Of a DNA stretch of 48,560 nucleotides, positions 18,692 through 26,188 are shown in pieces. Within the stretch, counting starts at the first letter, position 1. Each line of letters begins with the position of its first letter. Origin of the DNA: Gaiellaceae bacterium (lineage in GTDB: Bacteria; Actinomycetota; Thermoleophilia; Gaiellales; Gaiellaceae); assembly GCA_021323315.1 (NCBI GenBank), contig JAJTCQ010000017.1, forward strand, positions 1 to 48,560, given 5' to 3'. A program made the translations under genes and the position numbers. The notes beneath the pieces were generated by a model. The model ran no database searches. It was not told the origin of the DNA and saw only the letters and a list, made by a program, of their open reading frames with translations.

Positions 18692-19156
18692 TCAGTCCTC
18701 GGCCTCCCAGTACTCCGCCTCGGCGCCGCGAAAAGCGCGGAACAGTCGCTCGCCGCGTCCGTCGAGGGCTGAAATCTTGCCGGAGTCCGCGTATTCCACG
18801 ATGTCAGGCGCGAGCAGCGTGGAGAGCATCAGCACGCGGAGCGGCTGGTCCGTTCCGTTTCGGACCTGGTGGAGCCCCTCCTTGCCGCGGACGAAGCACA
18901 CCACGTCCCCCTCGGCCAGCTCACGCTCGCCCTCGGGCGTCCGAAGCATCGGCGTGCCGCGGAGGACGATCATCCACTCCTCGTTGCCGTGATGCGTGTG
19001 GTACGGCCACAGCCGGTCGCCGGGCTCGAGCTCGTACATGCTGCCGCCGATCAGCTCCGCACCGATGCGGGCTCCGACCCACGCGTCCTTGCTGTGCCAG
19101 CCTGGTCGGTCCTCGGTGCGGTCCCACTCGTCCCCGTTCAAGTTGAAGAGCTGCAT
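18692..19156 (-). CDS. cupin domain protein
   Basis: Small beta-barrel protein of 154 residues with a cupin metal motif HTHHGNEEW (53-61) and a second motif near GDVVCFVRGKEGLHQV. Function unknown; cupins of this type are metal-binding enzymes or sensors. ATG at 19156, 10 bp after the tetR stop, so co-transcribed with the repressor and likely under the same operator. Its placement suggests a role in the acyl-CoA locus (inference). Confidence 0.85.
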   Translation of the reverse strand: MQLFNLNGDEWDRTEDRPGWHSKDAWVGARIGAELIGGSMYELEPGDRLWPYHTHHGNEEWMIVLRGTPMLRTPEGERELAEGDVVCFVRGKEGLHQVRNGTDQPLRVLMLSTLLAPDIVEYADSGKISALDGRGERLFRAFRGAEAEYWEAED

Positions 19157-19166
19157 GCGCTCGAGC

Positions 19167-19763
19167 CTAGACGGCCAGGCCTCGAAACACGATCTCGACG
19201 GCAACCCGCTCGGCCTGCCCTACGTCCTCCTCGCTGTCGGGAAGCTGGCCCAGCACCCATCCCGTCAGCACCTCTTCGAGGCCGCCGTAGAAGATCCAGC
19301 TCGCCAGGCGCGGGTCGAGATCTGCGCGGAAGTCGCCCGCCGCCTGGCCTTCCTCGATCACGCGCTGGACGATCGCGAACGCCTCGCGCACCTCATCCAC
19401 CCGATCCTGTAGCTGCTGGCTCCGAGCGACCTCCCGGACCATGACCGTCACGAGGGCCGGATCGTTGCGCCACGTGCGGAGGAGGATCTTCGCGATGCCC
19501 TCGAGCTTCTCGGGGGCGGGCTCGTCCGCCGCCTCCACCGCCCGGAACCGGGCGATCAGCGCGCCCCAGTTCTCGAGGAAGATCGTGCGGAGCACGTCGT
19601 CCTTCGACGCGAAGTAGTGGTAGAGGAGTCCGTGCGCGACACCAGCGTCCTCGGCGATGTCGCCGACGCGCGCGCCGTGGTACCCGTGCTCGGCGAAGAC
19701 ACGAATCGCGGCATCGAGAATGCGCGTGCGCTTGTCCGCCGGTGCGATTGAACGGTCAGTCAA
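19167..19763 (-). CDS. TetR-family transcriptional regulator
   Basis: Regulator of 198 residues. The N-terminal TetR helix-turn-helix runs from ILDAAIRVFAEHGYHGARV to LLYHYFASKDDVLR (about 15-59), followed by a helical ligand domain. The start is TTG at 19763; no other start codon precedes the HTH. TATCCT lies 8 nt upstream (19777-19772), so the transcript is probably leaderless. The operator copy 2 covers the start codon region, consistent with autorepression. Divergent from the CaiB-family gene. Like FadR/KstR-type TetR proteins, it probably senses an acyl-CoA (inference). Confidence 0.9.
   Translation of the reverse strand: MTDRSIAPADKRTRILDAAIRVFAEHGYHGARVGDIAEDAGVAHGLLYHYFASKDDVLRTIFLENWGALIARFRAVEAADEPAPEKLEGIAKILLRTWRNDPALVTVMVREVARSQQLQDRVDEVREAFAIVQRVIEEGQAAGDFRADLDPRLASWIFYGGLEEVLTGWVLGQLPDSEEDVGQAERVAVEIVFRGLAV
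19748..19763. promoter_or_regulatory. TetR-type operator (copy 2)
   Basis: TTGAACGGTCAGTCAA matches copy 1 at 17288-17303 except for positions 5-7. It overlaps the first codons of tetR and lies upstream of the divergent CaiB-family promoter, so one bound repressor could control both directions. Confidence 0.6.
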
Positions 19764-19771
19764 CGAGGGCG

Positions 19772-19787
19772 AGGATAGAGATACGCT
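19772..19787. promoter_or_regulatory. divergent -10 hexamers (tetR / CaiB-family gene)
   Basis: On the - strand TATCCT (19777-19772) ends 8 nt before the tetR TTG. On the + strand TACGCT (19782-19787) ends 8 nt before the GTG at 19796. Both suggest leaderless transcription next to operator copy 2. Confidence 0.5.
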
Positions 19788-19795
19788 CCGCGCGC

Positions 19796-20758
19796 GTGCA
19801 ACCGCTGGCAGGAACGCTGGTCGTCGACTTCACGCGCTACCTCCCGGGCGCGTACGCGAGCCGCGAGCTGACGCGGCTCGGCGCGCGCGTCGTCCGCGTG
19901 GAGCCGCCGGAGGGGGACCCGATGCGACCGACGGCGACCGCGTGGGACACGGCCCTTCGTGCGGGCAGCGAGTCCGTGGTCTGCGACCTCCCCGGCGACG
20001 CCGCCTTCGCTCGGGCGCTCTGTGGACGCGCCGACGTCGTGCTCGAGGGGTTCCGGCCGGGCGTCGCCGATCGACTCGGCGTGGGACCGAGTGACGTCCC
20101 CGATACCGCCGTCTACTGCTCGATCACCGGATTCGGACTGGGCGGACGCCACGAGCAGCGCGCCGGGCACGACGTCAACTACCTCGGTTGGGCCGGGGCG
20201 CTCGAGGACACGGCACCCGGGCTGCCGCCGATCCAGGTCGCCGACCTCGCGGCGGGAGCCCTCGGCGCGGTCACGCAGGTGCTCGCCGCGCTCCTCGAGC
20301 GCGCGCGTACGGGACGCGGCGCACGGCTCGTCGTCTCGATGACCCACCGCTCGCACGACCTCGTGGGGCATCGACTGGCGGGGGAGCCTGTCCCCCGCAT
20401 GCTCACGGGCGGACTCGCGTGCTATCGCCTGTACTCGACCGCCGATGGCCGCCATCTGACGGTCGGTGCCCTCGAGCCGAAGTTCTTTCGGCAGCTGTGC
20501 GAGCTGGTCGAGCGCCCGGAGCTCGCAGATCGCCAGTACGACACGGATCAGGACGCGCTGGCGGACGAGCTCGCGGGAGTCTTCACCACGCGCACGCTCG
20601 ATGAATGGCTCGCACACTTCGGCGACGAGGACGTCTGCGTGGGCCCGGTCTGGACACGCGAGGATGCGGCCCCCGAGTTCGGGTCGACGGAGCCTGCCGT
20701 CGCGGTCCCGCTCGGCGCGCACACCGACTCCTGGCGCCGCGAGCTAGGCGTGGGCTAG
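19796..20758 (+). CDS. CaiB/BaiF family CoA-transferase or alpha-methylacyl-CoA racemase
   Basis: Class III CoA-transferase family protein of 320 residues. It begins with LAGTLVVDFTRYLPGAYASR, contains CSITGFG and the AGHDVNYL stretch (His125, Asp126), and Asp150 in IQVADLAAGALGA. The His/Asp pair matches alpha-methylacyl-CoA racemases; a class III CoA-transferase acting on dicarboxylates is the alternative, which would suit the glutaryl-CoA dehydrogenase-like neighbour. GTG start at 19796 has a -10 8 nt upstream; the open frame upstream runs through the operator and is not coding. The 3' end overlaps the convergent HAD gene by 15 bp. Confidence 0.88.
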   Translation: MQPLAGTLVVDFTRYLPGAYASRELTRLGARVVRVEPPEGDPMRPTATAWDTALRAGSESVVCDLPGDAAFARALCGRADVVLEGFRPGVADRLGVGPSDVPDTAVYCSITGFGLGGRHEQRAGHDVNYLGWAGALEDTAPGLPPIQVADLAAGALGAVTQVLAALLERARTGRGARLVVSMTHRSHDLVGHRLAGEPVPRMLTGGLACYRLYSTADGRHLTVGALEPKFFRQLCELVERPELADRQYDTDQDALADELAGVFTTRTLDEWLAHFGDEDVCVGPVWTREDAAPEFGSTEPAVAVPLGAHTDSWRRELGVG

Positions 20759-21424
20759 CCCGAGCGCAGCGGGCAATGCGAGCAGCGTGTCGATGCGCTC
20801 GGCCTCGTCGAGGTGGAGCCCGTCGCGATCGAGGAGGATGGCCCGGATCCCGAGCGCGCGCGCTCCTCCGATGTCGTCCTCGTACGAGTCGCCGACCATC
20901 ACCGTCTCGGCAGGTAACGCATCCAACTGCTCGAGTGCCGCCTCGAAGATCGACGGATCGGGCTTGATCCTTCCATGAGCCTTCGACCCCACCATCGCAT
21001 CGACGTCGAGCCGGTGATGGGCGACGAACTCGTCGAGGTCGCGCTGGCCGTTCGTCACGAGCCCGATCTTGAGCCGGTGCCGACGCAGCTCGTCGAGGAC
21101 GGGCAGCGCGTCCTCGTAGAGCGCGAAGTTCTCGTGCCTCTCCCACTCGCGGACCATGTCGGTCGCACAGCCACGGGACCCGACCGGATCACCGCCCATG
21201 CCGAGCACGATCTGCTCGGTGAACGCGATCCAGACCTCCTCGTCGTGTACGAGCTCGCGCTCCCCGGACAGTGCGTGAATCGCATCGATGCGTGCCTGTT
21301 CATACCGGTCCGGGTCGAGAGCGAGCCCGTGCCGCTCCCCCACGCGCCTGTACCCCTCCGGCCCAAGCTCCGGCCCGGGCCGAAACAAGGTGAAGTCGAC
21401 GTCGAACAAGACAGCCTTCAACAC
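20744..21424 (-). CDS. HAD-superfamily hydrolase
   Basis: HAD hydrolase of 226 residues with the nucleophile motif FDVDFTLF (Asp8, Asp10), a Thr/Ser motif in GLVTNGQ, and MVGDSYEDDIGGARALG with the acidic motif IV. Likely a small-molecule phosphatase; substrate unknown. Start is GTG at 21424 (TTG at 21421 is next); the open frame upstream runs antisense-like through the tRNA region and is not coding. It converges with the CaiB-family gene and overlaps it by 15 bp. Confidence 0.88.
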   Translation of the reverse strand: MLKAVLFDVDFTLFRPGPELGPEGYRRVGERHGLALDPDRYEQARIDAIHALSGERELVHDEEVWIAFTEQIVLGMGGDPVGSRGCATDMVREWERHENFALYEDALPVLDELRRHRLKIGLVTNGQRDLDEFVAHHRLDVDAMVGSKAHGRIKPDPSIFEAALEQLDALPAETVMVGDSYEDDIGGARALGIRAILLDRDGLHLDEAERIDTLLALPAALGLAHA

Positions 21425-21539
21425 GCAATCGAGGATAGATCGAACGCTGAGCGGCAGCTCCGGATGGCGGCCGGAGGTCGGCTTTGCCGACCGGGAGGCC
21501 CGCTGCGACTCACCAGTCGGAGCGATGAGGAAGGGGGCA

Positions 21540-21568
21540 GGCGGGGGGAAACGTCGTTTCCCCCCGCC
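21540..21568 (-). terminator. strong hairpin downstream of tRNA-Pro
   Basis: A perfect 14-bp inverted repeat (21540-21553 and 21555-21568) lies 7 bp after the 3' end of tRNA-Pro. It probably ends the tRNA transcript or protects the precursor; the following sequence is C/T-rich but lacks a continuous U tract. Confidence 0.6.
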
Positions 21569-21575
21569 ATTCGTA

Positions 21576-21649
21576 TCGGGGTGCCCAGATTTGAACTGGG
21601 GGCCTCTCCGACCCGAACGGAGCGCGCTACCAGGCTGCGCCACACCCCG
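21576..21649 (-). tRNA. tRNA-Pro (CGG)
   Basis: A 74-nt tRNA on the - strand. Acceptor stem CGGGGTG pairs with CACCCCG, discriminator A; D-arm GCGCAGCCTGGTAGCGC; anticodon arm CTCCG-TTCGGGT-CGGAG with anticodon CGG, reading proline codon CCG; T-arm with GTTCAAATC. No encoded CCA. A TACCCT hexamer on the - strand (21664-21659) is placed to be its -10. Confidence 0.97.
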
Positions 21650-21658
21650 AGCGCGGAC

Positions 21659-21664
21659 AGGGTA
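21659..21664 (-). promoter_or_regulatory. -10 of the tRNA-Pro promoter
   Basis: TACCCT on the - strand ends 9 nt before the first nucleotide of tRNA-Pro. No clear -35 could be recognised. Confidence 0.4.
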
Positions 21665-21670
21665 CCGGCG

Positions 21671-21700
21671 TTGCGCAGCGTCGGCGGCCCGGAGTATGCT
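21671..21700 (+). promoter_or_regulatory. promoter of the attenuator leader
   Basis: TTGCGC (21671-21676) and TATGCT (21695-21700) are separated by 18 bp. The expected start is about 21707, immediately before the ATG of a 10-codon leader frame at 21708. Confidence 0.5.
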
Positions 21701-21707
21701 CAGGTGG

Positions 21708-21740
21708 ATGACTGTTGCTCTCGAGAGGCGGGCTGCTTGA
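21708..21740 (+). CDS. putative leader peptide, 10 residues
   Basis: The frame ATG(21708) to TGA(21738-21740) encodes MTVALERRAA. It begins 7 nt after a -10 hexamer, as in the leaderless genes of this window, and its stop codon lies in the loop of hairpin 1 of the attenuator. Two adjacent Arg and two adjacent Ala codons at the end could respond to charged tRNA supply. Real translation is not proven; a 10-codon frame can occur by chance. Confidence 0.35.
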   Translation: MTVALERRAA

Positions 21741-21805
21741 CCCGCCCCGACAGCGAATGACCCGCAGCCCGACGTGCGCGAACCGCGCCGGCGGGCTTTT
21801 TCTTT
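21727..21805 (+). promoter_or_regulatory. putative transcription attenuator
   Basis: Three mutually exclusive pairings are possible. Hairpin 1: GGCGGG (21727-21732) with CCCGCC (21741-21746). Antiterminator: CGGGCTGC (21729-21736) with GCAGCCCG (21764-21771), 8 perfect pairs. Terminator: AGCCCG (21766-21771) with CGGGCT (21792-21797), plus an inner GCGCG/CGCGC stem, followed by T5CT3. The antiterminator shares bases with both hairpins. A leader peptide and a small HTH gene flank it. Confidence 0.5.
21766..21804 (+). terminator. intrinsic terminator of the attenuator
   Basis: Outer stem AGCCCG/CGGGCT, inner stem GCGCG/CGCGC (21776-21780/21784-21788), AAC loop, then TTTTTCTTT. It is the best intrinsic terminator seen in the window and lies 30 bp before the ATG of the HTH gene. 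Confidence 0.65.
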
Positions 21806-21834
21806 GCCGTTTTCTTGACCCCTGAGGAGGCAGC

Positions 21835-22014
21835 ATGGCCAACCACCTGACGCCCGAAGAGCTCGCCAAGGAGATGGGGATGGACCGCGACGAGGTCGTC
21901 CGAATCTGCATCGAGGAGGGCGTGCCGATCTATCACGGCAAGGTCGACAAGACCCTCTTCCAGGCGACGCTCGAGGCCGTCGGAGCTACGGCCGGAGCCT
22001 CGACCTCGTCCTGA
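21835..22014 (+). CDS. small helix-turn-helix protein, 59 residues
   Basis: Short protein that starts MANHLTPEELAKEMGMDRDE. The pattern of a helix (TPEELAKEMG), turn and recognition-like helix (DEVVRICIEEG), followed by PIYHGKVDKTLF, resembles the N-terminal HTH of MerR/excisionase-like proteins or the N-terminal helical domain of IF-2. DNA binding is therefore likely but unproven. A strong Shine-Dalgarno GAGGAGG precedes the ATG, unlike many neighbours. Located directly behind the attenuator, so its expression is probably controlled by termination. Confidence 0.75.
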   Translation: MANHLTPEELAKEMGMDRDEVVRICIEEGVPIYHGKVDKTLFQATLEAVGATAGASTSS

Positions 22015-22107
22015 ATCCGCTGCCGCCGGAGGGCGCGCTCGTTCGACGGCCGTGAAGCTCGACCAGGTCATGGTGGCTGCACCTACTCTCGGAACACCGG
22101 CCGCGCT

Positions 22108-22959
22108 CTAGCTGGCCTTGGCGCGCGCTTTCCGTGCGCGCGTCCGCTTCTCGGCTGGCTCGGCGTCCGGCTTCTTGGCCGCGGCGACGCTCGCCTTGAG
22201 CGCCTCCATGAGGTCGATCACCGGAGCGACCTCGGTCGGCTCCGGCGCCACGATCTCCTCGCCGCGCGTCTTCGCCTCGAGCAGCGCCTTCAGATCACGC
22301 CGGTACTCGCTCGCGAGCTCGGTCGGCTCGAAGTCGCCTGCGAGGCTGTCGATGACCTGACGCGCGAGGTCGAGCTCGGTCTTCTTCACCTTCGTCTCCT
22401 CGACCGCCTCTGAGATCTCCGCCGACGAGTAGACGTCCTCGGCGAGGAAGAGCGTCTCGAGCGCGAGCGCGTCGCCCCGCGCGCGGACGAGGCACAGGCT
22501 CTCCCGACCCGCGCGAACGAAGCGCCCCAGCGCGGCGGTCTCGGTCTGCTGCATCGCCTCGAGCAGGAGGACGTACGGGCGACGCTGCGCGGGCTGTGCC
22601 GCGGGTACGAGGTAGTACGTTCGGTCGAAGAAGATCGGGTCGACGTCGTCCGCCTTGACGAACCGGGTGATATCGATCGAGCGCGAGTCGTCGGCGCGCT
22701 CGATCGCCTCGAGATCGGCGTCCTCGACGACGACGAACTGGCCCTTGGTGACCTCGAACCCGCGGACGATCTCGTCCTGCGTGACCTCTCGGTCGTGTGT
22801 GGGGCACCAGCGCTTCTGCTTGATCGGCGTCGCGCACTCGCGGTGGAGCAGCCGGAACGACACGTCCGACTGGCGCGCCGCCGGCTTCGTTGCCGGCGCG
22901 AGGCCGACGGGGATGGAGACGAGGCCGAAGCTGAGTGATCCGTTCCAGGTAGTCCGCAT
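22108..22959 (-). CDS. ku: non-homologous end-joining protein Ku
   Basis: Prokaryotic Ku of 283 residues that binds DNA ends and recruits LigD. Begins MRTTWNGSLSFGLVSIPVGL, the hallmark Ku start, and carries SFRLLHRECATPIKQKRWCP, the central beta-barrel region with VDPIFFDRTYYLVP, and a Lys/Arg/Ala-rich C-terminal tail that probably contacts DNA. I chose the ATG at 22959; the upstream frame lacks conserved residues. No ligD gene is seen nearby; ligA at 28-30 kb is the NAD-dependent replication ligase. Confidence 0.95.
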   Translation of the reverse strand: MRTTWNGSLSFGLVSIPVGLAPATKPAARQSDVSFRLLHRECATPIKQKRWCPTHDREVTQDEIVRGFEVTKGQFVVVEDADLEAIERADDSRSIDITRFVKADDVDPIFFDRTYYLVPAAQPAQRRPYVLLLEAMQQTETAALGRFVRAGRESLCLVRARGDALALETLFLAEDVYSSAEISEAVEETKVKKTELDLARQVIDSLAGDFEPTELASEYRRDLKALLEAKTRGEEIVAPEPTEVAPVIDLMEALKASVAAAKKPDAEPAEKRTRARKARAKAS

Positions 22960-23065
22960 GTGCAGGGAAGGGTATATGCGTGGGGGGCAGACTTCGGTCT
23001 GACGCCGACTGGCTTTCGCCCTTGAGTCGGCCAATTTCTCGCTCGAACGGCGAATCCCTCTCGTC

Positions 23066-23071
23066 TAAGCT
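23066..23071 (+). promoter_or_regulatory. -10 of a leaderless promoter (acyl-CoA synthetase)
   Basis: TAAGCT ends 6 nt before the GTG at 23078, so the mRNA would begin at or beside the start codon. Confidence 0.55.
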
Positions 23072-23077
23072 CAGAGG

Positions 23078-24922
23078 GTGACGCAGACGGCGCAAGCCAC
23101 ACGGGCGACCCTTCCTGGCGACCGGTCGCGCACGATCGCCCAGCTCTGGCGGAACGCTGTCGCAGCCGGACGACAGAGGCCGGCGTATCTCGCCGAGACG
23201 GACGCGGGCGGGTGGAGCGAGGTCTCCTGGTCGGAGGCCGACGAACGCGTGCGCGCGTACGCGAACGGTCTCCTCGCGCGGGGCGTGCGGAAGGGCGACA
23301 ACGTCGCGCTCCTGGCCCGCAACAGCCTCGATTGGGCGCTCGTCGACTTCGCGCTCGCGCAGATCGGCGCCGTGGGCATCCCGGTGTATGCGTCGAGCTC
23401 GGCGCGCGACGTGGGCTACGTCCTGTCGCATTCGGAGGCCGTGGCGATCGTCTGCGAGGACGCCACACAGCTCGCGAAGGTCGAGGAGGTCTCCGGCGAG
23501 CTGCCTGCGTTGCAGCACGTCCTGACGTACCACGATCTGGAGGACCTCGCGACGCACGGGCGCGACTACGCGGCCACGAACCCGAGCGCGCTCGACGACG
23601 CCGCGGCGGCGATCGGCGAGGAGGACCTCTTCACGATCATCTACACGTCGGGCACGACCGGACCGCCCAAGGGCTGCATGCTCTCGAATCGCAACTACCA
23701 CGCGATGGCGACCGTCGTCGACCGGATGGAGGAGACCTACTACCGCCCGGACGACGTCATGCTCCTCTACCTCCCCCTCGCCCACAACTACGGTCGGCTG
23801 ATGCTGCTCCTCGGGGCGCACGTCGGGTTCACCATCGCGTTCCTCGCCGACCCGCTACGCGTGGCCGAGGCGCTGCCGCAGGTGCGCCCGACGCTGCTGC
23901 CGAGCGTTCCGCGCGTGTACGAGAAGGTGCATACCGCGGTGCTCGCGAAGTTCGATTCCGCCACTGGCGTCAAGCGCCGCTTGATCGACTGGGCGCTGCC
24001 GATCGGGCGCGAGGTGAGCCGGCTCGAGAGCGCGGGCGAGCCCGTGCCGACCGGGCTGCGCCGCAAGCACCGGATCGCCGACCGCCTCGTCTTCAGCAAG
24101 GTCCGCGAGCCCTTCGGCGGGCGCCTGCGTATGCCCGGCTCGGGCGGTGCGCCGCTGTCCAAGGAGATCATCGAGTTCTTCGACGCCGTCGGGATCCGCA
24201 TCACCGAGGGGTACGGGCTGACGGAGTGCACGACGGCGGCGAGCACGAACCGGCCGGACGTCTACCGCTTCGGCTCGGTCGGTCAGCCACTACCCGGCTT
24301 CGACGTGCGAATTGCCGACGGCGGGGAGATCGAGGTGCGCTCGGACACCGTCTTCCAGGGCTACTACAAGGACCCGGAGGCGACAGCCTCCGTGCTCGGC
24401 GACGACGGCTGGCTCAAGACCGGCGACATCGGCCACCTCGACGAGGACGGCTTCCTCCACATCACCGACCGCAAGAAGGACATCCTGGTGACGGCGGGCG
24501 GCAAGAACGTCGCGCCGCAGAACCTCGAGAACGAGCTCAAGACGTCGAAATACGTGTCACAGGCGCTCGTCGTCGGTGACGCGAAACCGTACGTCGCCGC
24601 GCTCGTCACGCTCGATCCCGTGGAGGTCGGGCGCTGGGCCGAAGCGCAGGGCATCGACGAAGATGCGGCAACACTCGCGGGCGACGACCGGGTGCGTGCG
24701 CTCATCCAGGGCGTCGTGGACGAGGCGAATCGCGAACGCTCGCGGTTCGAGCAGGTGAAGCGCTTCGCAATCCTGCCTCGCGACTTCACGATGGAGGCGG
24801 GCGAGATCACGCCGACGCTCAAGGTGCGGCGCCGCGCGGTGCAGGAGCACTTCGCTGCCGAGATCGACGCGCTGTACGCCGAGCCACACGTGGTGGCTGG
24901 AAGCGACGAGAGCGCCGGCTAG
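23078..24922 (+). CDS. long-chain acyl-CoA synthetase (AMP-binding)
   Basis: ANL-superfamily ligase of 614 residues, close to FadD15-type long-chain acyl-CoA synthetases. It has the P-loop YTSGTTGPPKGCMLSNRN, the A5 motif EGYGLTECT, TGDIGHLDEDGFLHITDRKK and the hinge plus catalytic-lysine region ending in a C-terminal domain with GEITPTLKVRRR. It activates fatty acids as acyl-CoA for degradation or lipid synthesis, fitting the dehydrogenase/thioesterase/sirtuin content of the region. GTG start. Its TAG and the stop of the convergent NlpC gene share CTAG at 24919-24922. Confidence 0.95.
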   Translation: MTQTAQATRATLPGDRSRTIAQLWRNAVAAGRQRPAYLAETDAGGWSEVSWSEADERVRAYANGLLARGVRKGDNVALLARNSLDWALVDFALAQIGAVGIPVYASSSARDVGYVLSHSEAVAIVCEDATQLAKVEEVSGELPALQHVLTYHDLEDLATHGRDYAATNPSALDDAAAAIGEEDLFTIIYTSGTTGPPKGCMLSNRNYHAMATVVDRMEETYYRPDDVMLLYLPLAHNYGRLMLLLGAHVGFTIAFLADPLRVAEALPQVRPTLLPSVPRVYEKVHTAVLAKFDSATGVKRRLIDWALPIGREVSRLESAGEPVPTGLRRKHRIADRLVFSKVREPFGGRLRMPGSGGAPLSKEIIEFFDAVGIRITEGYGLTECTTAASTNRPDVYRFGSVGQPLPGFDVRIADGGEIEVRSDTVFQGYYKDPEATASVLGDDGWLKTGDIGHLDEDGFLHITDRKKDILVTAGGKNVAPQNLENELKTSKYVSQALVVGDAKPYVAALVTLDPVEVGRWAEAQGIDEDAATLAGDDRVRALIQGVVDEANRERSRFEQVKRFAILPRDFTMEAGEITPTLKVRRRAVQEHFAAEIDALYAEPHVVAGSDESAG

Positions 24923-26079
24923 AGCCGGCGAGCGCCGACGAACGAGCCCCAGCGCTCGGAGAGGCTGGAGATCTTGACGACGTCGCCGGTGTGCGGCGCG
25001 TGCACGAACTGGCCGCCGCCGATCGCGATGCCGGCGTGCCCGAGGCCACTGAAGAACACCAGGTCGCCCGCAGCTATCTGCTCGAACGGCACCGGGGTGC
25101 CGTAGGCGTACTGCGACGCAGCGTGGTGCGGAAGCGAAACGCCGACCTGCGCGAAGACGTACATGATGAACCCGGAGCAGTCGAAGCCGGTCGACGGGCT
25201 GGATCCGCCCCACACGTATGGCACTCCGAGGTACTGGAGTGCGATCCCGACGACATGGCTGTATCGCGGGCCTGGAAGGTTCGGGTCGTACTCCGGAACG
25301 ACGACCGCGGTGTCGTAGGACTGCTGCGAGGTAGCCTCCGCGGCGAGCTGGGCAGCCTCTGCGCGTGCCCGAGCCTGCGCGGCGAGTGCAGCCTGCCGCC
25401 GCTGCTCCTCGGCGCGGATCTCCGCGATCTCGTCCTTGACCGACGCGAGGAGCTGGTTCTGCTCGGTGATCTGGGACTCGATCGACTGCTTCTGCGCCGC
25501 CTGCTCGGCGACGATCCGCGCCTGGTCGGCGCGCGCCTCCTGGAGGTTCTCGCGACGTGTCTCGACTTCTTTGCGGTACTGCCTGACCGTGTGGAGGATC
25601 CCCGTGTCCTGGCTCGAGACTCGCTCGATCGCATCCAGCCGCGCGATGATGTCGTCGAGGCTCTGCGAGCCGAGGATCACCTCGAGCGTCGAGTCGCCCT
25701 CGCCGTTGATGTACAGGTCGCGGAGCCGTTCCTGAATGCGCCGCTGCGCGACCCCGAGGCTCTTCTTGGCGGCCGCTAGGTGCTTAGCGTTCGACTGAAG
25801 ATCGGTGTCGATGCGATCGAGCTCGACGTTGGCGTAGTTCCACGCCTCGATCGTTGCCTCGAGCTCGTGGTTCATGCCCTCGACCTCGGCGATGATCGCT
25901 TCGGCCTGCGCGCGCTTCGACTGGATGGTCTGGCCCGAGGCCGGTCCGACGGCGAGCAGGAGCGCAGCGGCGCTGGCCGCAGCGAGAACTCCTATCGGCG
26001 TCCATCCGGTGCGCGAGCCTCTGAAGACGGCCCTCCGTCGTCTCCGGACAGACCCGCCGGTGGCGGTCTGGCCCGTCAC
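24919..26079 (-). CDS. NlpC/P60 peptidoglycan endopeptidase with coiled coil
   Basis: Secreted cell-wall hydrolase of 386 residues. A twin-Arg/basic start and a hydrophobic segment (about 28-48) form a signal peptide or anchor, then a long coiled coil (about 52-245) similar to RipA/PcsB-type domains, then NlpC/P60 (about 265-386). The catalytic triad is Cys301 (FDCSGF), His348 (GLGHAGIAIGGG) and His360 (FVHAP). It cleaves peptide bonds in peptidoglycan, probably during division. GTG start; TAGGGT on this strand ends 9 nt upstream. Divergent from the 3D-domain gene. Confidence 0.93.
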   Translation of the reverse strand: MTGQTATGGSVRRRRRAVFRGSRTGWTPIGVLAAASAAALLLAVGPASGQTIQSKRAQAEAIIAEVEGMNHELEATIEAWNYANVELDRIDTDLQSNAKHLAAAKKSLGVAQRRIQERLRDLYINGEGDSTLEVILGSQSLDDIIARLDAIERVSSQDTGILHTVRQYRKEVETRRENLQEARADQARIVAEQAAQKQSIESQITEQNQLLASVKDEIAEIRAEEQRRQAALAAQARARAEAAQLAAEATSQQSYDTAVVVPEYDPNLPGPRYSHVVGIALQYLGVPYVWGGSSPSTGFDCSGFIMYVFAQVGVSLPHHAASQYAYGTPVPFEQIAAGDLVFFSGLGHAGIAIGGGQFVHAPHTGDVVKISSLSERWGSFVGARRL

Positions 26080-26088
26080 AAGTCGGAG

Positions 26089-26094
26089 ACCCTA
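26089..26094 (-). promoter_or_regulatory. -10 of a leaderless promoter (NlpC/P60 gene)
   Basis: TAGGGT on the - strand ends 9 nt before the GTG at 26079. The 9-bp sequence TAGGGTCTC is repeated in inverse orientation at 26183-26191 for the divergent gene. Confidence 0.55.
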
Positions 26095-26182
26095 GCAGCC
26101 TCGCCGGACGCCTGCAACCAGGAACAAAGCCAAAATATCTGCAAAGAGAGCTATTGCCGCCGAGACTGCAGAGAAGTCGTGT

Positions 26183-26188
26183 TAGGGT
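26183..26188 (+). promoter_or_regulatory. -10 of a leaderless promoter (3D-domain gene)
   Basis: TAGGGT ends 9 nt before the GTG at 26198. With the - strand copy it forms mirror-image promoters about 90 bp apart. Confidence 0.55.
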
